DNA of 64,000 bases from Pseudomonas monteilii NBRC 103158 = DSM 14164 (GTDB taxonomy: Bacteria > Pseudomonadota > Gammaproteobacteria > Pseudomonadales > Pseudomonadaceae): NCBI RefSeq assembly GCF_000730605.1, contig NZ_BBIS01000017.1, positions 62,001 to 126,000 on the forward strand, read 5' to 3'. Shown in pieces: positions 24,708 through 34,547 of this stretch. The stretch's first letter is position 1, and every line of letters starts with the position of its first letter. Below the pieces are notes generated by a model. That model made no database searches. It saw only the letters and a list, made by a program, of their open reading frames with translations, and was not told the DNA's origin. The position numbers and the translations under genes were made by a program.

Positions 24708-24883
24708 GGCGGGTCCTTGTGGGCTGTGGAGGGAGTCAGGCGTTCAATCTACCTTGTTGATGTAGGTAGGTCCGTAACATCACTGACAAGCATGGTAGCC
24801 CAACCGTTGGTGTGATGATGCTGCCCGGCCCTGACGTGGCTGACTATGCTCTGCATCCCAGCCAACCCTCACAGGAGCACGCG

Positions 24884-25645
24884 ATGAGCATGACCTTTTC
24901 TGGCCAGGTGGCCCTGGTTACCGGCGCCGCCGCCGGTATCGGCCGGGCAACTGCCCTGGCTTTCGCCCGCGAGGGCCTGAAAGTGGTGGTAGCCGACCTC
25001 GACCCGGTTGGCGGGGAAGCCACCGTGGCGCTGATCCACGCGGCGGGCGGCGACGGGCTGTTCATTGCCTGCGACGTTACCCGCGACGCCGAGGTGCGTC
25101 AGTTGCATGAGCGGCTGATTGCCGCTTACGGCCGGCTGGACTACGCCTACAACAATGCCGGCATCGAGATAGAGCAAAACCGCCTGGCCGAGGGTAGCGA
25201 GGCCGAGTTCGATGCCATCATGGGCGTGAACGTGAAGGGCGTGTGGTTGTGCATGAAATACCAGCTGCCCTTGTTGCTGGCCCAGGGCGGTGGGGTAATC
25301 GTCAATACCGCTTCGGTGGCGGGATTGGGGGCGGCGCCGAAGATGAGCATTTACAGTGCCAGCAAGCATGCGGTGATTGGCCTGACCAAGTCGGCGGCCA
25401 TCGAGTACGCGAAGAAGGGCATCCGCGTGAACGCCGTTTGCCCGGCAGTGATCGACACCGACATGTTCCGCCGTGCCTACGAGGCTGACCCGCGCAAGGC
25501 CGAGTTCGCCGCCGCCATGCACCCGGTGGGGCGGATCGGCAAGGTCGAGGAAATTGCCAGCGCTGTGTTGTACCTGTGCAGCGACGGCGCGGCATTTACC
25601 ACCGGGCATTGCCTGACAGTGGATGGTGGGGCGACGGCGATCTGA
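24884..25645 (+). CDS. SDR family oxidoreductase
   Basis: 253 residues, classical short-chain dehydrogenase. Cofactor loop TGAAAGIGRATA (residues 13-24), DLDPV after beta-2 (suggests NAD preference), NNAG in the middle, Ser in NTASVAG, and the catalytic YSASKHAVIGLTK (YxxxK). The C-terminus is CLTVDGGATAI. The start at 24884 (MSMTF) has an AGGAG nearby; the longer open frame upstream is not family-like. Substrate unknown. It lies next to and divergent from the MDR oxidoreductase. Confidence 0.92.
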   Translation: MSMTFSGQVALVTGAAAGIGRATALAFAREGLKVVVADLDPVGGEATVALIHAAGGDGLFIACDVTRDAEVRQLHERLIAAYGRLDYAYNNAGIEIEQNRLAEGSEAEFDAIMGVNVKGVWLCMKYQLPLLLAQGGGVIVNTASVAGLGAAPKMSIYSASKHAVIGLTKSAAIEYAKKGIRVNAVCPAVIDTDMFRRAYEADPRKAEFAAAMHPVGRIGKVEEIASAVLYLCSDGAAFTTGHCLTVDGGATAI

Positions 25646-25897
25646 GTCGATACTGTGCCTGGCAGCGCTTTTGATTGCCACGGCGAGGCTAGCGCCTGGC
25701 CGCGTATCAATGTCGCTTACGGGCAGGATTCCCGTGCTCAGGCTTTCCTCCAGCATGCAGGGCGACCTCTGCCAAGCTGAAAACGACACGCTCATAGCTA
25801 TTTGACACTATTCTCACGCCAGGCCCTTGTTCATCGGTTGGCAACGTTGCCACCCTTGGCCCTCGGGATAACCTTACACGCAGAAGGGGAGTCGGCG

Positions 25898-27838
25898 ATG
25901 GGCGCGAGCAAGCACGGTGTGCTGGCCAACCTGGGCATGGCCCGCAAACTCGGCTTGGGCTTTGCCCTGGTGCTGGTACTTACCCTGGCAGTGGCGGCCA
26001 TCGGCATTGCTGCCTTGCACAGCGTTGGCCAGCGCTTCGACAGTTTGCGCCAGTTGGCGCAGTTCAATACCGACCTGCTGCGCTTGCGCCAGCACGAGCA
26101 GACGTTTGCCTTGCGCTCCGACATCCAGCAGGCCGAGGCTTTGCGCAACGGCCTGCAGGGCCTTGCCGAGCGCGCCCGTGGCTTGCCGTCGCTGGCGGCG
26201 GCGCAAAGCGACCTGACAGCCTACGGCCAGGCTTTCGAGGCCTTTGTGGAGGCCGTGCAGGCCAAGGAACTGGCACTGGACATGGCCAGCTGGTCGGTGT
26301 CCAGCGTGGCCAATAACCTCGATGTGCTGCAGGCCGGTCTGGCCGATGACGGTGTGTACACCCTCAAACAGTCCCAGGGCCAGCAGGGCGGCGAGTTTCT
26401 GGAGCAGGCTGCGCAGGTGGCGCAGGTGTCGCGGTTGATGTTGCAGGCCATGGACGAAGCGCGGGTACGCCTGGAAAAAAGCCGCAAAGGCGAAGAGGGC
26501 GTAAGCCAGGAGCGTATTGCCCAGACAGTGGAGGCCGCCAGCCTGGTGAGCCAGTTGCAGGGTGCGGTCAGTGATGCCGGTTACCAGAGTGTATTGGGCG
26601 AGGTGGCGGGGCACATTGGCAGCTTCTCGGAAAAACTCAACGAATACACCGACCAGCTGGCCCGTGAGCAGGGGCTCAAAGCCCAGTTGCAAGCCAGCGC
26701 CGAGCAAGTCACCGGCCGGGTCGACCAGGCCTATCTGGGCCAGGAGCAGGTGCTGCAGGGCGAGCTGCAGCGCAATGCCATAGCTATTGGCCTGGCCACG
26801 GCATTGGCGCTGGTTGTCGGCTTGCTGGCAGCCTGGCTGATTACCCGTGCGGTCGTCGGCCCGCTAAAGCATGTGATCGCCCGCGCCCAGCGCATTGCCG
26901 CTGGCGAGTTGTCGTTCGACGTCCAGGCGCCGCGTCGCGACGAAGTGGGGCAACTGATGCAGGCCATGCAGCAGATGGCGGCGGGCCTGTCGGGTATTGT
27001 CAGTGGCTTGCAGCAAGGTATCGAACAACTGGCGGGCAATGCCCAGGCGTTGTCGGCAGTGACCGAGCAAACCAACCGCGAGGTGGGCAGCCAGAAAGAG
27101 GAAACCGAACAGGTGGCCACCGCCATGCAGCAGATGACCGCCACCGTGCACGATGTGGCACGCAATGCCGAGGAAGCGGCGCAGGCGGCACAGGCTGCGG
27201 ACGACAAGGTCGAGTCGGGGCAACAAGTGGTGCGCCAGAGCATGCAGCGCATCGAGCAGCTGGCGTCTGCGGCAGAAACGGCCAGTGCCGGTATCGACAG
27301 CCTCAGTGCCGAAATCCACACCATTGGCGATGTGCTGGAAGTGATCAAGAGCGTGGCCGAGCAGACCAACCTGCTGGCGCTCAATGCTGCCATCGAGGCC
27401 GCCCGTGCGGGTGAGCAGGGGCGTGGTTTTGCCGTGGTGGCCGATGAAGTGCGCGCGCTGGCGCGGCGTACCCGGCAGTCTACCGAGCAGATCGAGACAC
27501 TGGTCGCCAGCCTGCGTGGCAACGCCCAGCAGTCGGTGGCGCAGATTCGCGGCAGTACCGAACTGGTGCGCCTGGCGGTGGCAGATGCGCTACAGACCGA
27601 GAGCGCGCTGGGCAGCATTGCGTCGGCGGTTTCGTTGATTCAGCAGATGAACCAGCAGATCGCCGCAGCGGCCGAGCAGCAGAGTTCGGTGGCGGAAGAA
27701 ATCAGCCGTAGCGTGACGCAGATTCGCGGCAGCGCGGATCAGGCGGCGTTGGCGATGCAGGACAATGCCAGGTCCAGTGTGGAGCTGGCGCAGTTGGGCA
27801 CGGATTTGAAGGGGATGGTGGGGCATTTCAGGTTGTAG
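25898..27838 (+). CDS. methyl-accepting chemotaxis protein, HBM-type
   Basis: 646 residues. An N-terminal transmembrane helix ([21 protein letters not shown], about 18-38) is followed by an about 250-residue helical periplasmic sensor with [15 protein letters not shown], like the helical bimodular (HBM) domain of McpS. A second helix ([19 protein letters not shown]) leads to HAMP ([17 protein letters not shown]). The cytoplasmic hairpin has the invariant [23 protein letters not shown] receptors of Pseudomonas sense small organic acids or polyamines; the ligand here is not known. The start at 25898 has AGAAGGGGAG upstream. Confidence 0.9.
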   Translation: MGASKHGVLANLGMARKLGLGFALVLVLTLAVAAIGIAALHSVGQRFDSLRQLAQFNTDLLRLRQHEQTFALRSDIQQAEALRNGLQGLAERARGLPSLAAAQSDLTAYGQAFEAFVEAVQAKELALDMASWSVSSVANNLDVLQAGLADDGVYTLKQSQGQQGGEFLEQAAQVAQVSRLMLQAMDEARVRLEKSRKGEEGVSQERIAQTVEAASLVSQLQGAVSDAGYQSVLGEVAGHIGSFSEKLNEYTDQLAREQGLKAQLQASAEQVTGRVDQAYLGQEQVLQGELQRNAIAIGLATALALVVGLLAAWLITRAVVGPLKHVIARAQRIAAGELSFDVQAPRRDEVGQLMQAMQQMAAGLSGIVSGLQQGIEQLAGNAQALSAVTEQTNREVGSQKEETEQVATAMQQMTATVHDVARNAEEAAQAAQAADDKVESGQQVVRQSMQRIEQLASAAETASAGIDSLSAEIHTIGDVLEVIKSVAEQTNLLALNAAIEAARAGEQGRGFAVVADEVRALARRTRQSTEQIETLVASLRGNAQQSVAQIRGSTELVRLAVADALQTESALGSIASAVSLIQQMNQQIAAAAEQQSSVAEEISRSVTQIRGSADQAALAMQDNARSSVELAQLGTDLKGMVGHFRL

Positions 27839-27869
27839 TGTTGGTCTTGGGATTTTTGTTGGTTCTGAA

Positions 27870-27897
27870 ATCGAGCGCCGCCCGCGCGGCGCTCGAT
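27870..27897. repeat. REP-type palindrome (GATCGAGCGCCGC class)
   Basis: 12-bp arms ATCGAGCGCCGC / GCGGCGCTCGAT with a 4-nt loop, between convergent chemoreceptor and benE genes. The same palindrome recurs at 63395-63428 with the loop in the other orientation. Confidence 0.75.
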
Positions 27898-27921
27898 CTC
27901 AACCCTAACGCCAATCTACCT

Positions 27922-29118
27922 TCATACCCGACGCGGGTTGAGGATCATCAAGGTCACCACCCCCGCCACAATCCCCCAGAACGCCGAGCCAATCGAAAAC
28001 AGTGTCAGCCCCGAAGCCGTGACCATAAAGGTGATCAACGCCGCCTCCCGCTCACGCGCCTCGCTCATGGCCACGGTCAGCCCGTTCATGATCGAACCAA
28101 ACAGCGCCAAGGCGGCAATCGACAGCACCAGCTCCTTCGGCAGTGCCGCAAACAACGCCGCCAGGGTTGCGCCGAACACCCCGGCAATACCGTAGAAAAT
28201 CCCGCACCACACTGCTGCGGTGTAGCGCTTGGCCGGGTCTTCATGGGCATGCGGCCCCGTGCAGATCGCCGCGCTGATCGCCGCCAGGTTGACCCCATGC
28301 GAACCGAAGGGTGCCAGTAGCAGCGAGGCAAAGCCGGTGGCCGAGATCAGTGGCGAGGCCGGCACCTGGTAGCCGTCGGCACGCAGCACAGCCACGCCGG
28401 GCATGTTCTGCGAGGTCATCGCTACCACGAACAGCGGAATGCCGATGCTGATGGTGGCTGCCAGCGAGAAGCTCGGCGTGGTCCATACCGGTTTGGCCAC
28501 TTCCAGCTGGAAGCCGCTGAAGTCGAGCAGGCCCAGGGCCCCGGATAACGCAGTGCCCACCAGCAGCGCGGCCAGCACGCAGTAGCGCGGCGACAGGCGC
28601 TTGACCAGCAGGTAGCTGAAGAACATGCCCAGCACCAGCAACGTGCGGTGCTGCGCGGCAACGAAGATTTCGCTGCCGATCTTGAACAGAATACCCGCCA
28701 GCAGCGCCGAGGCCAGCGAAGCCGGGATGCGTTTGACCAGACGCTCGAAGCTGCCGGTCAGGCCGCAGATGAGCACCAGCACGGCGCAGGTGATGTAGGC
28801 GCCAATGGCCTCGCCATAGCTCACGCCGCCCAGGCTGGTAATCAGCAAGGCGGCACCGGGGGTGGACCAGGCGACGGTGATCGGTGTGCGGTAGCGCAGT
28901 GACAGGCCGATGCTGCACACCGCCATGCCAATTGAAAGCGCCCAGATCCAGGACGAAATCTGTGCAGTGGTGAGCCCGGCTGCCTGGCCGGCCTGGAACA
29001 TCAGCACCAGCGAACTGGTATAGCCGGTGAGCATGGCGATAAAGCCGGCGACGACCGCCGACGGGGAGCTGTCTGCCAGGGGCCGCAGGCGTGCGGAGGT
29101 GGCATCGGTCATGAACAA
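27922..29118 (-). CDS. benE: benzoate/H+ symporter, BenE family
   Basis: 398 residues with about 12 hydrophobic segments, as in BenE proteins. Landmarks: FIAMLTGYTSSLVLMFQAG near the start, TPITVAWSTPGAALLITSL, SQNMPGVAVLRADGY and FGSHGVNLAAISAAICTG. It imports benzoate or related aromatic acids with protons across the inner membrane. No ben catabolic genes are in the window, so the true substrate may differ. Monocistronic, ending next to a REP palindrome. Confidence 0.88.
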   Translation of the reverse strand: MFMTDATSARLRPLADSSPSAVVAGFIAMLTGYTSSLVLMFQAGQAAGLTTAQISSWIWALSIGMAVCSIGLSLRYRTPITVAWSTPGAALLITSLGGVSYGEAIGAYITCAVLVLICGLTGSFERLVKRIPASLASALLAGILFKIGSEIFVAAQHRTLLVLGMFFSYLLVKRLSPRYCVLAALLVGTALSGALGLLDFSGFQLEVAKPVWTTPSFSLAATISIGIPLFVVAMTSQNMPGVAVLRADGYQVPASPLISATGFASLLLAPFGSHGVNLAAISAAICTGPHAHEDPAKRYTAAVWCGIFYGIAGVFGATLAALFAALPKELVLSIAALALFGSIMNGLTVAMSEAREREAALITFMVTASGLTLFSIGSAFWGIVAGVVTLMILNPRRV

Positions 29119-29257
29119 AGTCCTTGTAAAGGTGTAAGCAGTTTTTTCAGACTACAGCGCGCAAGGTTGATCCTTGCCATACAGCGGCCATTGCTTTTAG
29201 CCGTACAGTCGCCAACTATTGGGCGCAAATGCGAAACTGCTTGGAAGGGGAGGGGCA

Positions 29258-29860
29258 ATGTACAAGGTCTATGGCGACTACCAGTCGGGCAACTGCTACA
29301 AGGTCAAGCTAATGTTGAGCCTGCTGGGCCGGCCGTATGAATGGCACCCGGTGGATATCCTCAAGGGCGAGACCGAAACGCCCGAGTTTCTGGCGATGAA
29401 CCCTAACGGCAAGGTGCCAGTGCTGGAACTGGAAGATGGCAGTTACTTGTGGGAGTCGAATGCCATTCTCAACTTCCTGGCCGATGGCAGCGAGTTTCTG
29501 CCCAGCGAGCCGCGTTTGCGTACCCAGGTGCTGCAGTGGCAGTTCTTCGAGCAGTACAGCCACGAGCCGTACATTGCCGTGGCTCGGTTTATCCAGTTCT
29601 ACCTGGGGCTGCCGGATGAGCGCCTGGAGGAGTACCGCAAGCTGCACAAGGGTGGTTACAAGGCACTGAAGGTGATGGAGCGGCAGTTGCAGATGACGCC
29701 GTATCTGGTGGGTGAGCAGTATTCGATTGCCGATGTGGCGCTGTATGCCTATACCCATGTGGCGCATCAGGGCGGGTTCGATCTGGCCGATTACCCGGCA
29801 GTAAGGGCCTGGCTGGAACGCGTCAGCAGCCACCCGCGGCATGTGCCGATGGTGGGCTAA
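29258..29860 (+). CDS. glutathione S-transferase
   Basis: 200 residues. The N-terminal thioredoxin-fold domain (1-80) has YQSGNCYKVKLMLSLLGRPY, NPNGKVPVLELEDG and the glutathione-binding ESNAIL. The C-terminal helical domain has PYLVGEQYSIADVALYAYTH, the usual GST N-capping box region. Cytoplasmic; conjugates glutathione or acts as a peroxidase; substrate unknown. The start at 29258 follows AGGGGAGGGG. Divergent from benE and convergent with the glutaredoxin-like gene. Confidence 0.92.
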   Translation: MYKVYGDYQSGNCYKVKLMLSLLGRPYEWHPVDILKGETETPEFLAMNPNGKVPVLELEDGSYLWESNAILNFLADGSEFLPSEPRLRTQVLQWQFFEQYSHEPYIAVARFIQFYLGLPDERLEEYRKLHKGGYKALKVMERQLQMTPYLVGEQYSIADVALYAYTHVAHQGGFDLADYPAVRAWLERVSSHPRHVPMVG

Positions 29861-29895
29861 AAGCTGACACGCTCCCACAGAGCCTTGCAGCGCTT

Positions 29896-30267
29896 TTAGG
29901 CCGACGCAAAGCGCTCATCCAGATAAGCAATGATGGCCTTGGATTCATACATCCAGGTTACCTTGCCGCCTTCTTCGATGCGCAGGCACGGCACTTTCAC
30001 CCGGCCGCCACCCTCTTGCAGGGCCTGACGGTGCACCGGGTCGTTCTTGGCATCGCGCAGTGCCACCGGCACGTTCAGCCGGTGCAGGGTGCGGCGGGTC
30101 TTGACGCAGAACGGGCAGGCGTGGAACTGGTACAGCGCCAGGCCCTTGGCCGCTTGCTCGATGCGGGCCTGGGCGGCGGCGTCGCGTTTGCGCTTGGCCG
30201 GGCGGCTGATCCAGTCGCCGAACACGATGAGCTGGCCGAGGCCAACCCGCAGGGCTTTGACGATCAT
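29896..30267 (-). CDS. glutaredoxin-like protein with N-terminal hydrophobic helix
   Basis: 123 residues. The thioredoxin-fold part has the redox motif CPFC in YQFHACPFCVKTRR, then DAKNDPVHRQAL and GGRVKVPCLRIEEGG with the cis-Pro. The first 25 residues are hydrophobic (GLGQLIVFGDWI) and may anchor it to the membrane. Probably a glutathione-dependent disulfide reductase. ATG at 30267 has AGGAG 7 bp upstream; a TTG two codons earlier is less likely. Confidence 0.85.
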   Translation of the reverse strand: MIVKALRVGLGQLIVFGDWISRPAKRKRDAAAQARIEQAAKGLALYQFHACPFCVKTRRTLHRLNVPVALRDAKNDPVHRQALQEGGGRVKVPCLRIEEGGKVTWMYESKAIIAYLDERFASA

Positions 30268-30287
30268 GGGCAACTCCTGAAATGAAA

Positions 30288-30311
30288 AAGCCGACCCGGC
30301 AGGGTCGGCTT
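30288..30311 (-). terminator. terminator of folE
   Basis: 10-bp stem AAGCCGACCC / GGGTCGGCTT with a 4-nt loop, followed on the minus strand by a T run. It lies just after the folE stop. Confidence 0.75.
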
Positions 30312-30326
30312 GGGGTCAGCAGCCAA

Positions 30327-30872
30327 TCACTTGATCAGGCTGAGGAACTCGCTGCGGGTGGCGGCGTTCTCGCGGAACTCACCCAGCATCACCGAAGTGA
30401 TCATGGTCGAGTTCTGCTTCTCGACACCGCGCATCATCATGCACATGTGCTTGGCTTCGACCACCACGGCCACACCGGCGGCACCGGTTACCTGCTGCAC
30501 GGCCTCGGCGATCTGGCGGCTGAGGTTTTCCTGGATCTGAAGGCGGCGGGCGTACATGTCGACGATACGCGCAACCTTGGACAGGCCCAGTACCTTGCCC
30601 TTAGGCAGGTAGGCAACGTGTGCCTTGCCGATGAACGGCAGCATGTGGTGTTCGCACATCGAATACAGCTCGATGTCCCGGACCAGCACCATTTCGCTGT
30701 TGTCAGAGCTGAACAAAGCGTTGTTGGTGACTTCTTCCAGTGTTTGCTCATAACCGCGGCAAAGGTACTTCATCGTCTTTGCAGCCCGCTTGGGCGTGTC
30801 GAGCAGGCCCTCACGGGAGACGTCCTCGCCAATCTGGCTGAGGATCTCGGTGTAGTTCTGTTCCAGGGACAT
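30327..30872 (-). CDS. folE: GTP cyclohydrolase I
   Basis: 181 residues. It converts GTP to dihydroneopterin triphosphate, the first step of folate and pterin synthesis. The zinc site is visible as Cys in [18 protein letters not shown] plus a second Cys in [38 protein letters not shown] is also diagnostic. The start at 30872 (MSLEQNY) is preferred; the longer reading from 30899 adds nine unconserved residues. Pseudomonads often carry two folE copies; this one is beside smr and prmB. Confidence 0.96.
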   Translation of the reverse strand: MSLEQNYTEILSQIGEDVSREGLLDTPKRAAKTMKYLCRGYEQTLEEVTNNALFSSDNSEMVLVRDIELYSMCEHHMLPFIGKAHVAYLPKGKVLGLSKVARIVDMYARRLQIQENLSRQIAEAVQQVTGAAGVAVVVEAKHMCMMMRGVEKQNSTMITSVMLGEFRENAATRSEFLSLIK

Positions 30873-30942
30873 GGATCTACCTGTGGGAAAAAATCGCAAA
30901 AACGAAGGGTACGGCGGTGAGGGCGGCGCTGCAAGCGCGGCG

Positions 30943-31503
30943 TTACTCGTCGCGGCCTTCGAGCATGGTTCGCTTTAGCATCACATACACCGCGCCGGTA
31001 CCGCCGTGGCGGGCGCTGCACGAGGCAAAACCGAGCACCTGCGGGTGCTGGCGCAGCCAGGTGTTGACGTGGCTCTTGATCATCGGACGCTTGCCGTCCA
31101 GGCGGGCAGCCTTGCCGTGGGTCACCCGCACGCAGCGCACTTCCAGCTTGGTGGCTTCGGCGATGAAGTCCCACAGGGTTTCGCGGGCCTTTTCCACGGT
31201 CATGCCGTGCAGGTCGAGGCTGCCTTCGAACGGAATTTGCCCCAGTTTCAGCTTGCGCAACTGGCCTTCCTGCACGCCGTCGCGGCGCCACATCAGCTCG
31301 TCTTCAGCGCCAACGTCGATAACGAACTGATCGGACATGCCGTCGATCACCAGGGCCTTGTCACTGCGCACTGTCGCTGCCTGGCGAAGGCCAGCCAGCT
31401 GCTGGCGGTCGGCTTTGGGCTTGCCGACTTCGGCACGGTCGTGGCGGATTTGCTTTACGCCGCGCACTTCGGCCTTGAACAGGGAAAAATCGTCGTCTTG
31501 CAT
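30943..31503 (-). CDS. Smr-domain protein
   Basis: 186 residues. The C-terminal Smr domain has all three landmarks: [16 protein letters not shown] (near residue 94), [10 protein letters not shown] and [11 protein letters not shown]. The N-terminal part is basic and probably disordered ([18 protein letters not shown]). Stand-alone Smr proteins such as SmrA and SmrB are nucleases; SmrB cuts mRNA between collided ribosomes. The LDLHG motif is intact, so nuclease activity is plausible. Same direction as folE, 70 bp upstream of it. Confidence 0.9.
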   Translation of the reverse strand: MQDDDFSLFKAEVRGVKQIRHDRAEVGKPKADRQQLAGLRQAATVRSDKALVIDGMSDQFVIDVGAEDELMWRRDGVQEGQLRKLKLGQIPFEGSLDLHGMTVEKARETLWDFIAEATKLEVRCVRVTHGKAARLDGKRPMIKSHVNTWLRQHPQVLGFASCSARHGGTGAVYVMLKRTMLEGRDE

Positions 31504-31563
31504 GATGCCTCCACGTTGGCGGCGTAGTTTACGCGACTGTGGGGCGCAGGTGATACCAAGCCC

Positions 31564-31884
31564 TCAATCATGCTTCTTCATCAGGTGTGGCGACAGGTTC
31601 AACTCCCGCCCGCGACGCAAGCGAATACGGCTACGCCGCCAAAACCGCACACCCAGCCACAGCAGCAGCAAGCCAGCCCCGGTGAGGATGCTGGACAGCG
31701 GCTTGTTGGCATTGAGTTCTTGCAGGGCAGGGTAATTGCCCAGCAGGCCGGCAACACCGGCCATGGCCAGCAGTACGCCCAAGGTCGCCAGCAGGGCCGA
31801 CAGGCCGGCCGCCAGGCGGGCGCCCCAGTTACGCGGTTGGCGCGGGCGCAGGCGCTTGGCGTCGAAACTGCCTTTAAGCTTCAT
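31564..31884 (-). CDS. small two-helix membrane protein, unknown
   Basis: 106 residues with two hydrophobic helices (LAAGLSALLATLGVLLAMAG and ILTGAGLLLLWLGVRFW) between basic ends rich in Arg and Lys. No family recognised. The ATG at 31884 has AGAGGAGAG upstream; the open frame continues upstream but is proline/arginine-rich and not protein-like. It lies between the smr gene and the cysteine-hydrolase-like gene, all leftward. Confidence 0.7.
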   Translation of the reverse strand: MKLKGSFDAKRLRPRQPRNWGARLAAGLSALLATLGVLLAMAGVAGLLGNYPALQELNANKPLSSILTGAGLLLLWLGVRFWRRSRIRLRRGRELNLSPHLMKKHD

Positions 31885-31970
31885 TCCGCTCTCCTCTGTG
31901 GATATCCGGAATTCGACCTGCTGCCGCCCATCGGGTTCCGCCCGGCTGCCGGGCGGTCGTGCCCAGCCCC

Positions 31971-32561
31971 TTAGATCAGGCTGGCGGTGGGGGCCACGCA
32001 AGCGAAGTTGTCGGCCATCACGGCCATTTCGCACTGGTGGATCTGTGCGGCCGGGATTACCCCGTCCTTGAAGGCCAGGTCGCGGGTTGCCGAGGCGTCT
32101 TCCACCAGGGTGCACCGGTAACCATAGTCCTTGGCGCGGCGCACGGTGGTGCTGACGCTGGAGTGGCTCATGAAACCGCAGACGATCAGGTCCAGGTGGC
32201 CGAGCTCCTGCAGGGTTTCGTGCAGTTTGGTGTTCTTGAACGCGTTAGGCATGCGCTTTTCGATGACGATTTCGCCTTCCTGGGGCTCGAGCCCCGGAAT
32301 GAACTGGCCGGCCGGGCCCTGTGGGTCGAAGCGGCCACCGACAGTGCCCAGGTGGCGCACATGGATGATCGGACGGCCGCTTTTGCGCGCGGCGTCGAGC
32401 AACCTGGCGATGTTGGCCACGGCCTCGTCCATGCCCGACAGCTGCAGGGGACCACTGAGGTACTCCTTTTGCGCATCGATGATGATCAGGCTGGCGTGGC
32501 TCAGCTTGGCCGGCGGGTAGTCGCGGCCAGTGAGGCGGAACATCGTGGTTGGAACGGACAT
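31971..32561 (-). CDS. isochorismatase/cysteine-hydrolase-like protein with Ser at the nucleophile position
   Basis: 196 residues. Family landmarks are SLIIIDAQKEYLSGPLQL (catalytic Asp), IVIEKRMPNAF (catalytic Lys, with the cis-peptide region following) and LIVCGFMSHSSVSTTVRRA. In amidohydrolases of this family the last motif reads FMTHMCVSTT; here Ser replaces the Cys nucleophile. True isochorismatases also lack this Cys, so the enzyme may hydrolyse a vinyl ether or another substrate. The codon reads AGC and is not ambiguous. The ATG at 32561 has AAGGAG upstream. Divergent from prmB. Confidence 0.82.
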   Translation of the reverse strand: MSVPTTMFRLTGRDYPPAKLSHASLIIIDAQKEYLSGPLQLSGMDEAVANIARLLDAARKSGRPIIHVRHLGTVGGRFDPQGPAGQFIPGLEPQEGEIVIEKRMPNAFKNTKLHETLQELGHLDLIVCGFMSHSSVSTTVRRAKDYGYRCTLVEDASATRDLAFKDGVIPAAQIHQCEMAVMADNFACVAPTASLI

Positions 32562-32741
32562 CAAGGGCTCCTTGGATAGGGCTTTTGTATACCTATTGTC
32601 CCCTGCCTTGGCGCCAATGGGAATGGTTGACAACGCAAGCGGCATGGTTACTGGCCTGTGGCTAGCCTTTGGGTAAGGCAAAGGAACAAATGTGCGGGTG
32701 GGGCTGTTAGACTTTTGTCCGGTCTGAAATAGGAGTACCCC

Positions 32742-33650
32742 GTGATCACATCCCGTCTGCGCACGCTGCGCGACTACATCCGCTGGGCGGTCAGCCGCTT
32801 CCACGAGCACGACCTGTTCTTCGGCCACGGTGCCGACAACGCCTGGGACGAGGCCCGCCTGCTGGTGCTGGGTGCGGTGCACCTGCCATGGGAGGTGGCC
32901 GACAGCTACCTGGACTGCATGCTCGAGGACGACGAGCGGGTACGCCTGCAGCACCTGCTCAAACGCCGCATTGAAGAGCGCGTGCCTGCCGCCTACCTGC
33001 TGGGCGAGGCCTGGTTCTGCGGCATGTCGTTCATCGTCGACGAACGGGTACTGGTACCGCGTTCACCCATTGGCGAACTGATCGAAAAACGCTTCGAACC
33101 GTGGCTGGCCAGCGAGCCTGCGCGCATTCTCGACCTGTGCACCGGCTCGGGCTGCATCGGCATCGTAGCTGCCGACGTGTTCCCCGAGGCCGAGGTGGTG
33201 CTGGCCGACCTGTCGTTCCAGGCGCTTGAGGTGGCCAACCAGAATATCGAACGCCACGGCCTCGACGGCCGCGTGTACACCGTGCAGGGTGATGGCTTTG
33301 GCGGCCTGCCGGGGCAGCGTTTCGACCTGATCCTGTCCAACCCGCCGTATGTCGATGCCGAAGACTTCGACGACATGCCGGCCGAGTACCACCACGAGCC
33401 CGAGCTGGGCCTGGCCTGCGGCAACGACGGCCTGGACCTGGTGCGGCGCATGCTGGCCGAAGCGGCAGACCATCTGACTGACAAGGGCTTGCTGATTGTC
33501 GAGGTGGGCAACAGCCAGGTGCATGTCGAGGCGCTGTACCCTGAGGTGGACTTTGCCTGGCTGGAGTTCGAGCGCGGCGGGCATGGGGTGTTCATGCTGA
33601 CCGCTGAGCAGTGCCGCCAGCATCAGGAGCTGTTCAAAGCCCGGGTCTGA
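32742..33650 (+). CDS. prmB: ribosomal protein L3 N5-glutamine methyltransferase
   Basis: 302 residues. SAM-dependent enzyme that methylates Gln150 of ribosomal protein L3. An N-terminal helical domain ([20 protein letters not shown]) is followed by [18 protein letters not shown] and the Rossmann methyltransferase core: [13 protein letters not shown], the NPPY motif in [13 protein letters not shown] and [14 protein letters not shown]. Length and motifs fit PrmB better than PrmC, since the FxG-type N-domain substrate segment is PrmB-like. Convergent with the next gene; a terminator lies between. Confidence 0.95.
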   Translation: MITSRLRTLRDYIRWAVSRFHEHDLFFGHGADNAWDEARLLVLGAVHLPWEVADSYLDCMLEDDERVRLQHLLKRRIEERVPAAYLLGEAWFCGMSFIVDERVLVPRSPIGELIEKRFEPWLASEPARILDLCTGSGCIGIVAADVFPEAEVVLADLSFQALEVANQNIERHGLDGRVYTVQGDGFGGLPGQRFDLILSNPPYVDAEDFDDMPAEYHHEPELGLACGNDGLDLVRRMLAEAADHLTDKGLLIVEVGNSQVHVEALYPEVDFAWLEFERGGHGVFMLTAEQCRQHQELFKARV

Positions 33651-33655
33651 GCCAT

Positions 33656-33678
33656 TTGGGGCCGCAAAGCGGCCCCAA
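33656..33678. terminator. hairpin between convergent genes
   Basis: 10-bp stem TTGGGGCCGC / GCGGCCCCAA with loop AAA, six bases after the prmB stop. A palindrome with the same GGCCGC-AAA-GCGGCC core is at 49696-49714. Confidence 0.65.
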
Positions 33679-33699
33679 TCTCCATCGGCTCACGCGGTC

Positions 33700-34482
33700 T
33701 CAGCGGGTGGCGATCCAGATCAACAACCCCGCCTGAAACACCGCAAACGCCACCAGACAGGTAATGGTAAAGCGCAACCCGCCGTCTTCGCGCTGGTATT
33801 TGGCCACCCGCTCATCACGCTCGCGCAGTTGCCCTTCCTTTTCCTGCAACTGCTGGTCGGCCTGCTGCAGCAGGTTGGCGGCATCCAGAATCTCTACCCG
33901 CTGCAGCCGCTCGCTGCTCCAGGCGACCTTGAGCTGGCCCACGGTCATGTCCACGGTACGGCCCTTCAAATGCTGGCTGTCCTCGTACTCCACCTCGATA
34001 CCCACCCCGCGCAAGCAGTGGTCACGGCGCAGGCGCGAGTCCTCGTTCAACGCATCCTTGCTCGGCAGCGCCATGCCCTCCACCCGATAGTGCGACCACT
34101 TGCGCTGCAGCCACTGCACGGCCTGGGCCAGCATGAAGCGGCCGATACCACGGTTCACCGGTTCAAGTTGCAGGCCATGTTCATTGCCGATACGTACCAG
34201 GCGCTCGGCATGGTCGACGCGGATGTCCAGGCGGTTCTGCTCTTTGTGTACTTTCTGCCCGGGCAGCTGGATTTCCATGCGCAACAGGCTGTGTGCCTTG
34301 TCGTGGCGCTCGGCATAGCCGAACTGTACAAAGCGCAGCGGCCGCGCGCCGGTGCTGCGGTCTGTGGGCAGGGCTGCCAGGCGCAGTAGCTGGAAATGTT
34401 CGGCGGCAAGGTCGGCCCAGGGCAGGGCGGCGCTTGGCTGGGGCTCTTCGGCCGGCTCTACGGCGGCGGGGGCGATTGTCAT
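33700..34482 (-). CDS. tail-anchored coiled-coil protein, unknown
   Basis: 260 residues, no family recognised. Residues 1-20 are Ala/Pro/Glu-rich. About 30-190 is a soluble domain with LRFVQFGYAERHDKAHSLLR and DHCLRGVGIEVEYEDSQHLK. About 195-235 is a charged coiled coil (LLQQADQQLQEKEGQLRERD). The last 20 residues (FTITCLVAFAVFQAGLLIWI) form a single C-terminal transmembrane helix, so the protein is probably tail-anchored with its bulk in the cytoplasm. Flanked by genes of unrelated function. Confidence 0.75.
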   Translation of the reverse strand: MTIAPAAVEPAEEPQPSAALPWADLAAEHFQLLRLAALPTDRSTGARPLRFVQFGYAERHDKAHSLLRMEIQLPGQKVHKEQNRLDIRVDHAERLVRIGNEHGLQLEPVNRGIGRFMLAQAVQWLQRKWSHYRVEGMALPSKDALNEDSRLRRDHCLRGVGIEVEYEDSQHLKGRTVDMTVGQLKVAWSSERLQRVEILDAANLLQQADQQLQEKEGQLRERDERVAKYQREDGGLRFTITCLVAFAVFQAGLLIWIATR

Positions 34483-34547
34483 CAGGGCAAGTCCTCGGCT
34501 ATGCCTGCTGTATCGGCAGGCTTGCCGAGGACCTGAGCCCGATTACT

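Noticed and set aside
34491..34532. Nested inverted repeat GTCCTCGG...CCGAGGAC with an inner GCC-TGC stem between two leftward genes
   Set aside because: It can fold and may end transcription of the hydrolase gene, but there is no T run and no second copy in the window, so it is not listed as a feature.
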